Positions 42,560 to 53,374 of a DNA stretch of 64,000 nt are shown here, piece by piece. Source of the stretch: RPQJ01 sp963712815 (GTDB taxonomy: Bacteria; Pseudomonadota; Gammaproteobacteria; Steroidobacterales; Steroidobacteraceae); assembly GCA_963712815.1 (NCBI GenBank), contig CAVQJL010000016.1:62001-126000 (forward strand). The letters are read 5' to 3'. The notes beneath the pieces were generated by a model that saw only the letters and a program-made list of their open reading frames with translations, had not been told where the DNA came from and ran no database searches. The position numbers were made by a program, and so were the translations under genes. Positions within the stretch are counted from its first letter, which is position 1. Each line of letters starts with the position of its first letter.

Positions 42560-43698
42560 GCGGGCCGCTCGAGGGCGTGCGCGTCGTCGAGATCGCGGGC
42601 ATCGGCCCCGGCCCCTTCTGCGGCATGCTGCTCGCCGACCTCGGTGCCGACGTCGTGCTCGTGGACCGCAAGGGCGGCGCGCTGCCCTTCAACGCCCAGC
42701 CGAAGTACGACATCACGCGTCGCGGCAAACGCTCGATCGCGGTCGATCTCAAGCGGCCGGGCGCGGCCGAGGTGGTGCTGCGGCTGCTCGAGGGAGCGGA
42801 CGCGCTGCTCGAGGGCTTCCGCCCGGGCGTGATGGAGCGGCTCGGTCTCGGCCCGGACGTGTGCCTCGCGCGCAACGCGCGGCTCGTTTACGGGCGGCTG
42901 ACCGGCTGGGGGCAGACCGGCCCGCTCGCGCAGGCGGCCGGGCACGACATCAATTACGTGGCCCTGAGCGGCCTGCTCTTTCACGGCGGGCATGCCGACT
43001 CCGCACCCTCGATCCCGCCCACGGTGGTCGGCGACATAGGCGGCGGGGCGATGTTCATGGCGCTCGGGCTCGTGAGCGGCATCCTGAGCGCGCGTTCGAC
43101 CGGGCGGGGCCAGGTCATCGACGGCGCGATCACCGACGGCTGCGCGGTGATGGGCACGCTCGTGCAGGGCCTGCGGGCGCAGCGCCTCTGGGCCGACCGG
43201 CGCCAGGCCAACGCGCTCGACGGCGGCGCGCACTGGTACGACACCTACGAGTGCGCCGACGGCGGCTGGATCTCGGTCGGCGCACTCGAGCCGCAGTTCT
43301 ATCGCCTGCTGCTCGAGAAGTGCGGGCTCGCGGGCGAAGGGCTCGGGCAGGCTCAGTTCGACGTCGCCAACTGGCCGAAGCACAGGGAACGCTTCGCAGC
43401 GCTGTTCAGGACGAAGACGCGCGACGAGTGGTGCGCGCTGCTCGAGGGCACGGACGTGTGCTTCGCACCGGTGCTGAACCTCGCCGAGGCGGCGGAGCAC
43501 CCGCACAACCGCGCGCGCGGGGCCTATCTCGAGATCGAGGGCGTGCGGCAACCGGCGCCGGCACCGCGGTTCGGAGGGACGCCGGCTGCAGTTCGCTCGC
43601 CACCCGCCGGGGTCGGTGCGCAGACGACGGAGCTGCTGCGTGCGGCAGGCTATGCAGGGGACGAGATCGCGACCCTGGCGGCCTCGGGCGTCGTGTAG
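42556..43698 (+). CDS. CaiB/BaiF-family CoA transferase or acyl-CoA racemase
   Basis: 380 residues, GTG start overlapping the acyl-CoA dehydrogenase stop. Family signatures are LEGVRVVEIAGIGPGPFCGMLLADLGADV at the start, the Rossmann-type VDLKRPGAAEVV, the catalytic Asp in VVGDIGGGAMFMALG and WYDTYECADGGWISVGALE. The C-terminal region resembles alpha-methylacyl-CoA racemase. Either racemisation of a branched acyl-CoA or CoA transfer is possible. Co-translation with an acyl-CoA dehydrogenase points to degradation of a branched or unusual fatty acid, or a sterol side chain. Confidence 0.88.
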   Translation: MSGPLEGVRVVEIAGIGPGPFCGMLLADLGADVVLVDRKGGALPFNAQPKYDITRRGKRSIAVDLKRPGAAEVVLRLLEGADALLEGFRPGVMERLGLGPDVCLARNARLVYGRLTGWGQTGPLAQAAGHDINYVALSGLLFHGGHADSAPSIPPTVVGDIGGGAMFMALGLVSGILSARSTGRGQVIDGAITDGCAVMGTLVQGLRAQRLWADRRQANALDGGAHWYDTYECADGGWISVGALEPQFYRLLLEKCGLAGEGLGQAQFDVANWPKHRERFAALFRTKTRDEWCALLEGTDVCFAPVLNLAEAAEHPHNRARGAYLEIEGVRQPAPAPRFGGTPAAVRSPPAGVGAQTTELLRAAGYAGDEIATLAASGVV

Positions 43699-43729
43699 GC
43701 GCGCACCGTTCGCCCCATCGCCAGCCGCC

Positions 43730-44176
43730 TCACGCCACCGGCATCACCACGAACTCCCCCTCCAGCACGCCGACAGCCTGCCCCGCACACTCGAGCGTCG
43801 CGGTCACGTGCACGCGCGCCGGCCGGCCCTTGTTCAGCGTCGCGATCGCCTTGGCCCACGCAGCGGCTTCGGGCGGCGCGGACGTCGCCGTGAAGTCGCC
43901 GGTGATCGGTCGCTCGTAGGACATCCGGTTGCGGCGGATCACGATGCGCCCGGCGCGCTGTTCCGCCCGCATCCGCACGTACAGCGCGCACCACGCGGCC
44001 AGGATGGCGACTGCGGACGCACTGCCGCCGAATACCGTGTCGCGGTGGTTGATGTTCGGCGCGAGCGGCGCGGCGAGCTCAACGCCCTCGGGCGTCGCCG
44101 AGCGCACCGCGACGGCCATGGCGCGCGACAGCGGGATGCGCTCGTGGAGGTAGCTTTCGAGGTCGCCCGGAGTCAT
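43730..44176 (-). CDS. hotdog thioesterase (YiiD C-terminal domain family)
   Basis: 148 residues. The sequence fits the YiiD C-terminal thioesterase family: HERIPLSRAMAVAV, LAPNINHRDTVFGGSASAVAILAAW with the conserved NHxxTVFGGS segment, and a beta-strand end ECAGQAVGVLEGEFVVMP. These hotdog-fold proteins hydrolyse acyl thioesters. It is convergent with the CoA transferase gene and may serve the same acyl-CoA metabolism. Confidence 0.8.
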   Translation of the reverse strand: MTPGDLESYLHERIPLSRAMAVAVRSATPEGVELAAPLAPNINHRDTVFGGSASAVAILAAWCALYVRMRAEQRAGRIVIRRNRMSYERPITGDFTATSAPPEAAAWAKAIATLNKGRPARVHVTATLECAGQAVGVLEGEFVVMPVA

Positions 44177-44202
44177 GAGGAGTCCCGGCCGCGCCGGATT
44201 GC

Positions 44203-44568
44203 TCAGCGCGGCTGCGGCATCGGCGCCTGGAACAGGTGCTTGGTGATCTTCTTCGAGCGCTCGCCCTCGCCCTCGTCCTTCTTGCAGGTGCGATTCGAGA
44301 TGCTGCACTTGACGCCGTTGCTGAGCGTGAACTTCTTCGTGCCCCAGTCGCCCTTCTTGTCGAGGCGCTTCTGCACCTCCTGCCCGGCGTACTCGCCGAA
44401 CATCCGTCGCGTCTGCGCCACGTTGGCGCCGCGCTGGTCGTAGCAGACCTGGTCGGCCTTGTCGCAAACGACTCCGGCCGGCATCAAGTCGATCTTGTCG
44501 CTCTCGGCCCGGGCCGAGCCCGCCGCGAGGAGCGCGATCGCCCCGGCCGTGATCAGCAGGGTCTTCAT
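44203..44568 (-). CDS. small secreted cysteine-containing protein, YcgJ-like
   Basis: 121 residues with a signal peptide of about 21 residues (GSARAES). Four cysteines are arranged in two pairs: VVCDKADQVCYD and VKCSISNRTCKKD. The FTLSNGVKC segment and spacing resemble the YcgJ family of small periplasmic proteins of unknown role. The cysteines likely form two disulfides. It lies 26 nt upstream of the thioesterase gene on the same strand. Confidence 0.6.
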   Translation of the reverse strand: MKTLLITAGAIALLAAGSARAESDKIDLMPAGVVCDKADQVCYDQRGANVAQTRRMFGEYAGQEVQKRLDKKGDWGTKKFTLSNGVKCSISNRTCKKDEGEGERSKKITKHLFQAPMPQPR

Positions 44569-44675
44569 CTGAGTTCCGGCTCCTCTGGGGGTATGGGCGC
44601 TGCAAGCGTAGAATCGCGGGGACTGGGCCGCAAGCCGGTCCGCACCGTCACGAGACCGAAGTCGCAGGGGGCGCC

Positions 44676-45152
44676 ATGACAGACTCGATCCTCGCTGCCA
44701 TCCAGCAGCACCCGTTCAGCCAGGGCCTGACGCCGGAGCATTGCGCGACGCTGGCGAGCATGGGCTCGCGCGTGACCTACGGCAAGGACGAAATCATCTT
44801 CGCCGAGGGCGACGAGCGCCACGAGTTCTTCTTCCTCGTGGAGGGCCGGGTCGCGCTGGAGATGCTCGCACAGGGCAAGGCGTTGCGCGTGCACGCGCTC
44901 GAGCCTGGCGACGAGCTCGGCTGGTCGTCGGTGCTCTCCGGGCGCGGCAAGTTCTACCAGGCCCGTGCGCTCGAGCCCGTGGAGGCGATCCGCTTCGACG
45001 GCTACGAGTTGCTCGAGCGGTGCCGCAGCGACCATCACTTCGGCTACAAGATCATGCACCGGCTGGTGGGCGTGGTGTCCGAGCGCCTGCAGGCTGCGCG
45101 GATGCAGGTGCTCGACATGTACTCGCCGATCGCGAGGAGGGCCGGGGCCTGA
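44676..45152 (+). CDS. stand-alone cyclic-nucleotide-binding-like domain protein
   Basis: 158 residues. It is a single cNMP-binding-like beta-roll (about residues 10-120): EIIFAEGDERHEFFFLVEGRVALEM and LEPGDELGWSSVLSGRGKFYQARALEPVEAIRFDG. Unlike CRP/FNR proteins it ends before any DNA-binding helix-turn-helix. Such solo domains act as regulatory or scaffold subunits. The cyclic nucleotide phosphate-binding arginine is not obvious. The reading frame ends just before a repeat-rich noncoding region. Confidence 0.72.
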   Translation: MTDSILAAIQQHPFSQGLTPEHCATLASMGSRVTYGKDEIIFAEGDERHEFFFLVEGRVALEMLAQGKALRVHALEPGDELGWSSVLSGRGKFYQARALEPVEAIRFDGYELLERCRSDHHFGYKIMHRLVGVVSERLQAARMQVLDMYSPIARRAGA

Positions 45153-45174
45153 GCCGGCGGCCGCGGCCGCTGCG

Positions 45175-45282
45175 GGCGTCGTGCCGGGGTTGCTACGGGC
45201 GAGCCGGCTGCAGGCGTCGTGCCGCGGTTTCTACGGGCGCGCCCGGAAATATGCGCGCCCTGCGAAACCCCGGCACGACGCC
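45175..45282. repeat. 17-bp inverted repeat with internal direct repeat
   Basis: GGCGTCGTGCCGGGGTT (45175-45191) is exactly complementary to AACCCCGGCACGACGCC (45266-45282). A near copy of the left arm, GGCGTCGTGCCGCGGTTT, occurs at 45213-45230, 38 bp after the first. Both left copies are followed by CTACGGGCG, so the direct-repeat unit is about 26 bp. Either copy can pair with the right arm. Confidence 0.7.
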
Positions 45283-45441
45283 GGACACCACGCGCCTGAG
45301 CGACCCGGCTATCGCCGGCTCGCACGGCGCACGCAACGTTCACCGGAATCAGTGTCGAGTTTGGCGCACTCATCGACTGCGCAGTGCCCGAACGTGACTG
45401 CCGCCCCGAACGCTGAACCCGGTCGACTTCACTTGCGCCGT

Positions 45442-45469
45442 GCGAGTGGCCGGCTCGGCGGCCACTCGC
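45442..45469. repeat. 11-bp perfect hairpin
   Basis: GCGAGTGGCCG (45442-45452) and CGGCCACTCGC (45459-45469) enclose a 6-nt loop. It lies in the same noncoding block as two other long inverted repeats. Confidence 0.65.
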
Positions 45470-45487
45470 CCAGGCGCCGCGTGTCCA

Positions 45488-45550
45488 GCGTCGTGAAAGG
45501 ACTCGCAGAGGCCCGCATGCAGCGGGCCGGCGCGAGTCCTTTCACGACGC
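45488..45550. repeat. 19-bp perfect inverted repeat with nested 7-bp stem
   Basis: GCGTCGTGAAAGGACTCGC (45488-45506) pairs exactly with GCGAGTCCTTTCACGACGC (45532-45550). Inside, GGCCCGC (45510-45516) and GCGGGCC (45522-45528) close a 5-nt loop, leaving a 3-by-3 internal loop. The whole 63-nt element could extrude as a cruciform or fold as one long RNA hairpin. Confidence 0.75.
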
Positions 45551-45612
45551 CTGCACCGCGACCGGCCGGCGCGAATGCTTTCCCGATGCCGGACACCACG
45601 CTGAGTCGAGCC

Positions 45613-46020
45613 TCAGCGGTCGCGCGAGGGCAGCCGGTACATCCACACGGCGAGGCCTACGCCGAAGGCGGCCAGCGACGCCTGCAGCCACGCCGGCCGC
45701 ACGAAGAACACGATCGATATCCCGAGCGTGATCGTCATCATCACGATGGCGCTGATCTTGGCCCGGTAGGGAATGCTCCGGTGCACGTGCCACTCGTGGA
45801 TCATCGGCCCGAAGTGCCGGTGCGCGAGCAGCCACTCGTGGAACGGCCGGTAGCTGCGAGCGAAGCAGGCCGCGGCGAGCAGCACGAGCGGGGTCGTGGG
45901 CAGCACGGGCAGGAAGATGCCCGCGATGCCGAAACCGAGCGCCGTGACTCCAACGACGAAGAACAGCGCCCGCACGACGGGCGAGCCGTGCAGTCGGTCC
46001 CGCGGGGCAGGTTCCGTCAC
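45613..46020 (-). CDS. DUF454 (YbaN family) inner-membrane protein
   Basis: 135 residues from a GTG that overlaps the stop of the acyltransferase gene (GTGA). The family pattern is clear: FFVVGVTALGFGIAGIFLPVLPTTPLVLLAAACFARSYRPFHEWLLAHRHFGPMI, then two further membrane helices. The proteins are small inner-membrane proteins of unknown function, sometimes linked with heme or fatty-acid genes. Here it is coupled to a wax ester synthase/DGAT homologue. Confidence 0.85.
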   Translation of the reverse strand: MTEPAPRDRLHGSPVVRALFFVVGVTALGFGIAGIFLPVLPTTPLVLLAAACFARSYRPFHEWLLAHRHFGPMIHEWHVHRSIPYRAKISAIVMMTITLGISIVFFVRPAWLQASLAAFGVGLAVWMYRLPSRDR

Positions 46021-47411
46021 CTCGGGCGGCTCCGCGCCTGCAGCTGCTCGAACGCCGCAAGCAGGCCAGTGGCGAACGTGCCGGGACGCGGCACGGCCGC
46101 GAGCGCGGTCATCACGCCGAACTCGAGCGAGCCGGCGTAGCTCTCCACCGTGACGTTCAGGCCGAGCCCGTGGCCGACGATCGACAGCGGCCAGTGGTGA
46201 AGGACGCGGGCGCCGGCCAGGTACATGGGGCGCGGCGGCCCGTGCACGTTCGACACCACGAGATTCACGACCCGCGGTACGCGATTGGCAACCGACGGGA
46301 GCCCGTAAACGGAGGTGAGGCCGTGCAGCAGCCACGGCATGCCGATGGTCGGGAAGTCCATCGGCACCAGCGATTTCGTTCGCGACACGTTCGCTTTGGC
46401 CGCTCGAGTCGCGTCACGGATGGCCCGCAGGCGCCGCACGGGATCGGCGATGTCCGTGGCGAGGTCGACCCGCGCGATCGTGGCCTGCGTCGTCAGTTCC
46501 ACCTTGCCGGGCTCGTGCAGCGACACCGGCATGGCGGCCACCAGCGGCTGCTTCGGCACGCCGCCGTGGCGGCCGAGGTAGCGGCGCAGCGCTCCCGCGC
46601 AGATCGAAAGCACGACGTCGTTGACGGTCGCCTGGTGTGCGGCGGCGATCTCGCGAACGTCCGCCAGCGGGATCGAGGCCGTGGCGATGCCGCGCCCGAC
46701 GTCGATGGCGACGTTGAGCGGCGTCTGGGGTCCGAATCCCGGGCGGGGCCGCGCCGTGCTGCGAGCGCCGGTATCGCGTGAGCGTGCCAGCGCCTTCGCC
46801 ATGGCCGGCAGGTTGCGGGCGAGCTTCCAGTACTGTTCGAGGTCGTGGCGCAGACCGTCCGCAATCACCTGGCCGGCCCATGGATGCTCGGCGCGCGCGC
46901 CAGCCCGCGTGGCGGCGGCCCTGCGGCGCGGACGGCGCGTGGGGTCGAACAGCGTGCGCATCAGTTCGACGCCGGCTTCCCCGTCCACGACCGCGTGGTG
47001 GATGTTCGTGTAGAAGCCGACGCGCCCGTCCTGCCGGCCCTCGATGACGGACACTGTCCACAAGGGGTACGCGCGGTCGAGCGGCTCGGAGTGGAGCTGC
47101 CCGACGCAGGTCTCGAACTGCGCGTGCGTGCCCGGCGCGGGCAAGGTCACGTGGCGCAGGTGGTAGTCGAGATCGACCTGCGGCACCTGCACCCAGACCG
47201 GGTTCGCCATCCCGAGCGGGAACTCGTGCAGCTTGCGGCTCAGCACCGGCGCCAGGGGCAGGCGCTGCTCGTAGATGCGGCGCACGTTGCGCATGAAGCT
47301 GCCACGGTGGCCGGGCGGCGGCTCGAGCAGGCTCAGCGAGCCGACGTGCATCGGCATGTCCGGCGTTTCCAGGTGCAGGAACGCACCGTCGATCCCGCTC
47401 AGGAACTTCAT
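46017..47411 (-). CDS. wax ester synthase/diacylglycerol acyltransferase family protein
   Basis: 464 residues, normal for the family. ATG at 47411 is chosen over an upstream frame because MKFLSGIDGAFLHLETPDMPMHVG is the conserved family start. The catalytic motif HHAVVDG (His138, His139, Asp143, Gly144) is intact, and the C-terminal VSNVHGPPRPMYLAGARV is the second conserved block. These enzymes join acyl-CoA to fatty alcohols or diacylglycerol, making wax esters or triacylglycerol as carbon reserves. Sequence alone does not separate the two activities. Confidence 0.9.
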   Translation of the reverse strand: MKFLSGIDGAFLHLETPDMPMHVGSLSLLEPPPGHRGSFMRNVRRIYEQRLPLAPVLSRKLHEFPLGMANPVWVQVPQVDLDYHLRHVTLPAPGTHAQFETCVGQLHSEPLDRAYPLWTVSVIEGRQDGRVGFYTNIHHAVVDGEAGVELMRTLFDPTRRPRRRAAATRAGARAEHPWAGQVIADGLRHDLEQYWKLARNLPAMAKALARSRDTGARSTARPRPGFGPQTPLNVAIDVGRGIATASIPLADVREIAAAHQATVNDVVLSICAGALRRYLGRHGGVPKQPLVAAMPVSLHEPGKVELTTQATIARVDLATDIADPVRRLRAIRDATRAAKANVSRTKSLVPMDFPTIGMPWLLHGLTSVYGLPSVANRVPRVVNLVVSNVHGPPRPMYLAGARVLHHWPLSIVGHGLGLNVTVESYAGSLEFGVMTALAAVPRPGTFATGLLAAFEQLQARSRPR

Positions 47412-47527
47412 CTGCTTCGTTTCCCCGCGTTGCGGCCGCCACGACGGCGCCGCCCGAGCGGGCATCGTAGCCCCCGGGGTGGGCGGGGTCATTCAATCCG
47501 TGTGGTAATGTCGGGTGAGGAATTTCC

Positions 47528-48316
47528 GTGCCGCACATGACACCTCCCACGACCACCGCGGGCCCGCCGCCCGTGCTCCACACCGCGCTCGAGCTGCGGG
47601 CCCCGTTCGAGCTGGCGCTGCTCTGGCCGGCCCTGCCGCTGCTCTTGCGCGCGCCGCGCGGCGACGGCCATCCGGTGCTGCTCGTGCCGGGGTTCCTCAG
47701 CAGCGAGCTGCCGCTCGCCGCGATGCGGGCGTACCTGCAGAACCGCGGCTATGCGGTCGAGACATGGGGCTTCGGACGCAATCTCGGCCTGCAGCGCAAG
47801 CACGTCGCGGCGCTCGAGCAGAAGGTCCGCTTCCTGCATCACCGCCACCGTCGCAAGGTGAGCCTGGTCGGCTGGAGCCTGGGCGGCGCGTTCGCGCTGT
47901 ACGTGGCGCATCACGCCGGCGAGTGCGTGCGCGGCATCATCACGATGGGCAGCCCGGTCACGGTCGGCCCGGAGGGCAGCCAGTCGCCGCCGGCGGTGCA
48001 CGCGCTGTACCGGCTCGTCGCGCATCCGCTCGGGTCGGCTGCGCACGCGATGCAGCCGCGCGTGCGGCAGCTTCGCGCGCGGCCGCCGGTGCCGATGAGC
48101 TGCCTCTATTCGGCGACCGATGGCGTCGTGCCGGTGCACCAGGCGACCTTCGACGGCGACCCGGCGATGCACGAGAACATCCGCGTGCCCGGCAGCCACT
48201 GCGGGCTCGGTTTCAATCCGTGGGTGCTCAGGATCGTTGCGGACCGTCTCGCGCAGCCCGAGGGCGGCTGGCAGCCGTTCAGAGCCGGTCGATCAGCCAG
48301 CCCGGGAACAGCATGA
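47528..48316 (+). CDS. alpha/beta hydrolase
   Basis: 262 residues; GTG at 47528 with GGTGAGG seven bases upstream (ATG at 47537 is the alternative). The fold shows the HPVLLVPGFLSSELPL oxyanion region, the nucleophile Ser117 in GWSLGG, an Asp in YSATDGVVP and a late His in PGSHCGLGF. This arrangement fits esterases, lipases or PHA-related hydrolases; substrate unknown. The last 38 nt overlap the end of nuoN on the other strand, so the C-terminal residues are probably not conserved. Confidence 0.82.
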   Translation: MPHMTPPTTTAGPPPVLHTALELRAPFELALLWPALPLLLRAPRGDGHPVLLVPGFLSSELPLAAMRAYLQNRGYAVETWGFGRNLGLQRKHVAALEQKVRFLHHRHRRKVSLVGWSLGGAFALYVAHHAGECVRGIITMGSPVTVGPEGSQSPPAVHALYRLVAHPLGSAAHAMQPRVRQLRARPPVPMSCLYSATDGVVPVHQATFDGDPAMHENIRVPGSHCGLGFNPWVLRIVADRLAQPEGGWQPFRAGRSASPGTA

Positions 48317-49660
48317 GCAGCACGGCCGGGACGACGCAGAGCAGGCTCGCCATCACGACGTGACGCCGCGGCGAGCCGCGGGCCGCGCCGGGCTCTTCCT
48401 CGGCCATGAACATGTACTGGATCACGCGCAGGTAGAAGTACAGGCCGAGGTAGCTCGCCACGAGGCCAGCGACCGCGTAGGTCGTGTAGCCCGCGGCCAG
48501 CACGTTCTTGAAGACCAGGAACTTGGCCACGAAGCCCGGCAGCGGCGGCAGGCCGGCGAGCGACAGCATCGCGATCGCGATCATGATCGCGGCGAACGGC
48601 CGGCGCCGATACAGGCCCTTGAGCGCGTCGAGGCGATCCTGCCGCTCGTCGTCTGCGCCGCGCGGCAGGGCCGCGAAGACGAGCACGTTCATCAGGCCGT
48701 AGGCCAGCAGGTAGAAGACGATCGCCTCCCAGCGGCCTCGTCCGTCGCCCAGCAGGGCATAGAAGAGGTACCCGGCGTGCGCGATCGACGAGTAGGCGAT
48801 CATGCGCCGCACGCTCGCCTGGCGGATGGCCGCGAGGTTGCCCCAGGCCATCGAGACGAGCGGCAGGATCGCGAGCAGTCCCACGACCGGCGGCAGGATC
48901 GGCGTCGTGCCGAACACGCGCAGCGCGGCAAGCAACACGCCGGCCTTGATGATCGTTGCCATGTAGGCGGTGACCGGCGCGCTCGCTCCCTCGTACGCGT
49001 CCGGCGCCCAGGCATGGAAGGGCACGATGGCGGCCTTGAGGAACAGCGCGGCGGTCACGAGCGCGACCCCCGCCATGGCGAGCGGGTCGGACGAGCCGAG
49101 CGCCCAGGAGAAGGCGACGATCTGCAGCGAGCCGCTCCACCCGTACAGGAAGGAGATGCCCAGCAGCAGCGTCGCGGTCGCGGCGCCGCCGAGCACGAGG
49201 TACTTGAGGGCGGCCTCGGCGCTCTGCGCCCGCAGCATGCCGAGCACCACCAGCGCGTACACCGGCAGGGACATGATCTCGATCCCGAGGAACAGCGTCG
49301 CGAAGCTGTCGGAGGAGATCACGAGGCAGGCGCCGTACAGCGAGGCGAGCACCAGCGTGTAGTAGGGCGTCTCGGCGAAATCGTCGCGCGAGATCAGCAG
49401 CACCGGCAGGGCGAGCGCGAGCAGCACCGCCTTGGGCAGCGACGTCGCCGGCCCGACCGAGAAGTGGTGCAGGAACGGTGCGCCGGTGAAGCCGGTCGCA
49501 TGCAGCCACAGCGCGGCCGCGGCGGCGGCCGCGACGAACAGCACAGCGAACCCGAAGCCGTCGCGCGAGCGACCGCTCCGGATCTCGAGGCCCAGGATCG
49601 CGAGCATGCCCACGAGCAGCAGGTGCTCGGGCAGCATCGAGGTGAGGATCAGGGACCAGT

Positions 49661-49664
<4 letters not shown>
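48279..49664 (-). CDS. nuoN: NADH-quinone oxidoreductase subunit N
   Basis: 461 residues, about 14 membrane helices. It belongs to the antiporter-like family of proton-pumping subunits of complex I: YLVLGGAATATLLLGISFLYG, FHAWAPDAYEGASAPVTAYMATIIKAG with the buried lysine, and ASVRRMIAYSSIAHAGY are NuoN signatures. It is the last gene of the operon and starts by a 4-nt overlap with nuoM. It pumps protons across the inner membrane. Confidence 0.95.
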
Positions 49665-51191
<1,527 letters not shown>

Positions 51192-51199
<8 letters not shown>

Positions 51200-53069
51200 T
51201 GCGCCACATCCAGGCGAGCGAAACCACGAGCCCCAGCACCACGAGCAGCACGTAGGTCTGCAGGTTGCCGGTCTCGACGCGGCTCAGGCGCCCGGCTGCG
51301 CGTTGCGCGGTCGCGGCGAGGCCGTGCAGGGAGCCGTCGATGAGCGCCTTGTCGCCCAGGCCGAGGAACACCCGTTCCGAGATCCAGTGCAGCGGCCGGC
51401 CGAGGACCGCCTCGTACAGTTCATCCACGTAGTACTTGCCCGAAAGCAGGCGGTGCGCGCCCGCGAAGCGCTGCTTGAGCCGCTCCGCGCGCTCGAGGCC
51501 TCGCCCGTAGACGAGCCAGGCCAGCCCGAGGCCGGCGAACGCGACGGCGATCGCGACGAAGATCAGCGGCGTTTTGAGGTGGTGCAGCGACTCGATCTCG
51601 GCCGGCATGGGCATCACAGGCTCGAGGAAGTGGTACACGTGGAAGAACCCGCCGACGGCCGACAGCACCGCGAGCACGATCAGCACCCCGGTCATCGAGA
51701 ACGGCGACTCGTGTACGTGGTGCTCGGTCTCGTGGTCCATCCGCGAGGGCGTGAGGAACGTGAGCCACAGCAGCCGGAACATGTAGAACGAGGTGAGCAG
51801 CGCCGAGAACGAGCCGAGCGCCCACAGCACCGGCGATCCGCCGGATTCGCTCGCGAGCGCGAACCACATGATCTCGTCCTTCGAGAAGAAGCCCGCGAGC
51901 GGCGGGATGCCGGCGATGGCCGCCGTGGCGACCGCGAACGTCGCGAACGTGACCGGGATCTTCCGGGCGAGCCCGCCCATCTTGCGGATGTCCTGTTCGC
52001 CCGACATCGCGTGGATCACGCTGCCCGCGCCGAGGAACAGGCAGGCCTTGAAGAACGCGTGCGTGTAGACGTGGAACACGGCCACGCCGTAGGCGCCGAC
52101 GCCGAGGGCGAGGAACATGAGGCCGAGCTGCGAGATCGTCGAGTAGGCCAGAACTTTCTTGATGTCGGTCTGCACCACGGCGATGGTCGCGGCGAAGATC
52201 GCCGTGGCGAGGCCGATCACGGCGATCACCTGCGAGGCCTCCGGCGCCTGCATGTACAGGCCGTTGAGGCGCGCGACGAGGTACACGCCGGCAGTCACCA
52301 TCGTGGCCGCGTGGATCAGCGCGGAGACCGGCGTGGGGCCGGCCATCGCGTCGGGCAGCCACACGTGCAGCGGGATCTGCGCCGACTTGCCCGTGGCGCC
52401 GATGAACAGCAGCAGCCCCACCAGGCTCGCCGACACCGCCGGGGCCACCGGCCCCTGGAAGGCCGCGTTCACGGCGTCGAAGTCGAGCGTGCCGAGCGCG
52501 TGGTAGATCAGGAACATGCCGAGCAGGAAGCCCGCGTCGCCGATCCGGTTGGTGATGAAGGCCTTCTTGCCGGCCTGGGCCTTGGCCGGGTCCTCGAACC
52601 AGAAGCCGATCAGCAGGTAGGAGGCGAGGCCGACGCCCTCCCAGCCGACGAAGCACACCAGCAGCGACCGGCCGAGCACCAGCAGCAGCATGAAGAACAG
52701 GAACAGGTTGAGGTACGAGAAGTAGCGCGCGTAGCTCGCGTCGTCCTTCATGTAGCCCGTCGAGTAGATGTGGATCAGCGAGCCGACGCCGGTCACGATC
52801 AGGGTCATGAGCGCGCTGAGGCGGTCGAAGTAGAAGGCGATGTCGAAGGAGAAGTCGCCGACCACGGCCCAGGTGTAGGCCGTCTCGACCAGAGCCGAAT
52901 CCTCCGCCCCGCCGAGCTGCATGAAGGCGCGGACGGTGGCGAGGAACGCGAGGATGGGCAGGCCGCAGCCCACCACGCTCACGAAGCCCTTGCCGAGCCG
53001 CGGGCCTGCGAGCCCGTTCAGCACGAATCCCGCGAGCGGCAGCAGCACGATGAGCGTGAGCAGGTTCAT
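51192..53069 (-). CDS. nuoL: NADH-quinone oxidoreductase subunit L
   Basis: 625 residues. The antiporter-like core (about 14 helices) has VGWEGVGLASYLLIGFW (Glu), GKSAQIPLHVWLPDAMAGPTPVSALIHAATMV (Lys) and TDIKKVLAYSTISQLGLM. The C-terminal part carries the long lateral helix region that spans NuoM and NuoN, followed by a last membrane helix. Complex I proton pump. It begins 2 nt after the nuoK stop. Confidence 0.97.
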
Positions 53070-53071
53070 CC

Positions 53072-53374
53072 TCAGCCCTTGAGCTCCGAATAGGCCCCGA
53101 CGTCGAGCGAGCGCTTCTGGCGCGAGAGCAGCAGCACGATCGGGATGGCGATGGCGATCTCGGCCGCGGCGACCACGAACACCAGGAAGACGAGGACCGC
53201 GCCGGCCAGCGTCGCGCCGTGCGCGGCGAAGGCGACGAGGCTCAGGATCACGCCGTTCAGCATCAGCTCCATGCACATGAGCATGACGAGCGCGTTGCGG
53301 CGGACCATCACGCCCACGAAGCCGAGGCTGAACAGCGTGACCGAGAGCGCGAGCAGCAGCTGCGTCCTATCCAT
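53072..53374 (-). CDS. nuoK: NADH-quinone oxidoreductase subunit K
   Basis: 100 residues, the usual size, with three membrane helices. NALVMLMCMELMLNGVILSLVAF holds the conserved Glu of this proton-channel subunit, and the end VALLLSRQKRSLDV-like region is standard (here IVLLLSRQKRSLDVGAYSELKG). It overlaps nuoJ by 8 nt. Confidence 0.95.
   Translation of the reverse strand: MDRTQLLLALSVTLFSLGFVGVMVRRNALVMLMCMELMLNGVILSLVAFAAHGATLAGAVLVFLVFVVAAAEIAIAIPIVLLLSRQKRSLDVGAYSELKG

Larger units (their letters stand above)
45153..45612. other. 460-nt noncoding, repeat-rich convergent intergenic region
   Basis: Between the cNMP-domain gene (plus) and the DUF454 gene (minus) no supported reading frame exists. 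The block holds three long perfect inverted repeats and a near-identical direct repeat, all sharing the word GCGTCGTG or GCGAGT. I see no tRNA-like fold or T-run terminator. Possible roles are REP-type repeat element, structured RNA or bidirectional transcription block. Confidence 0.6.
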
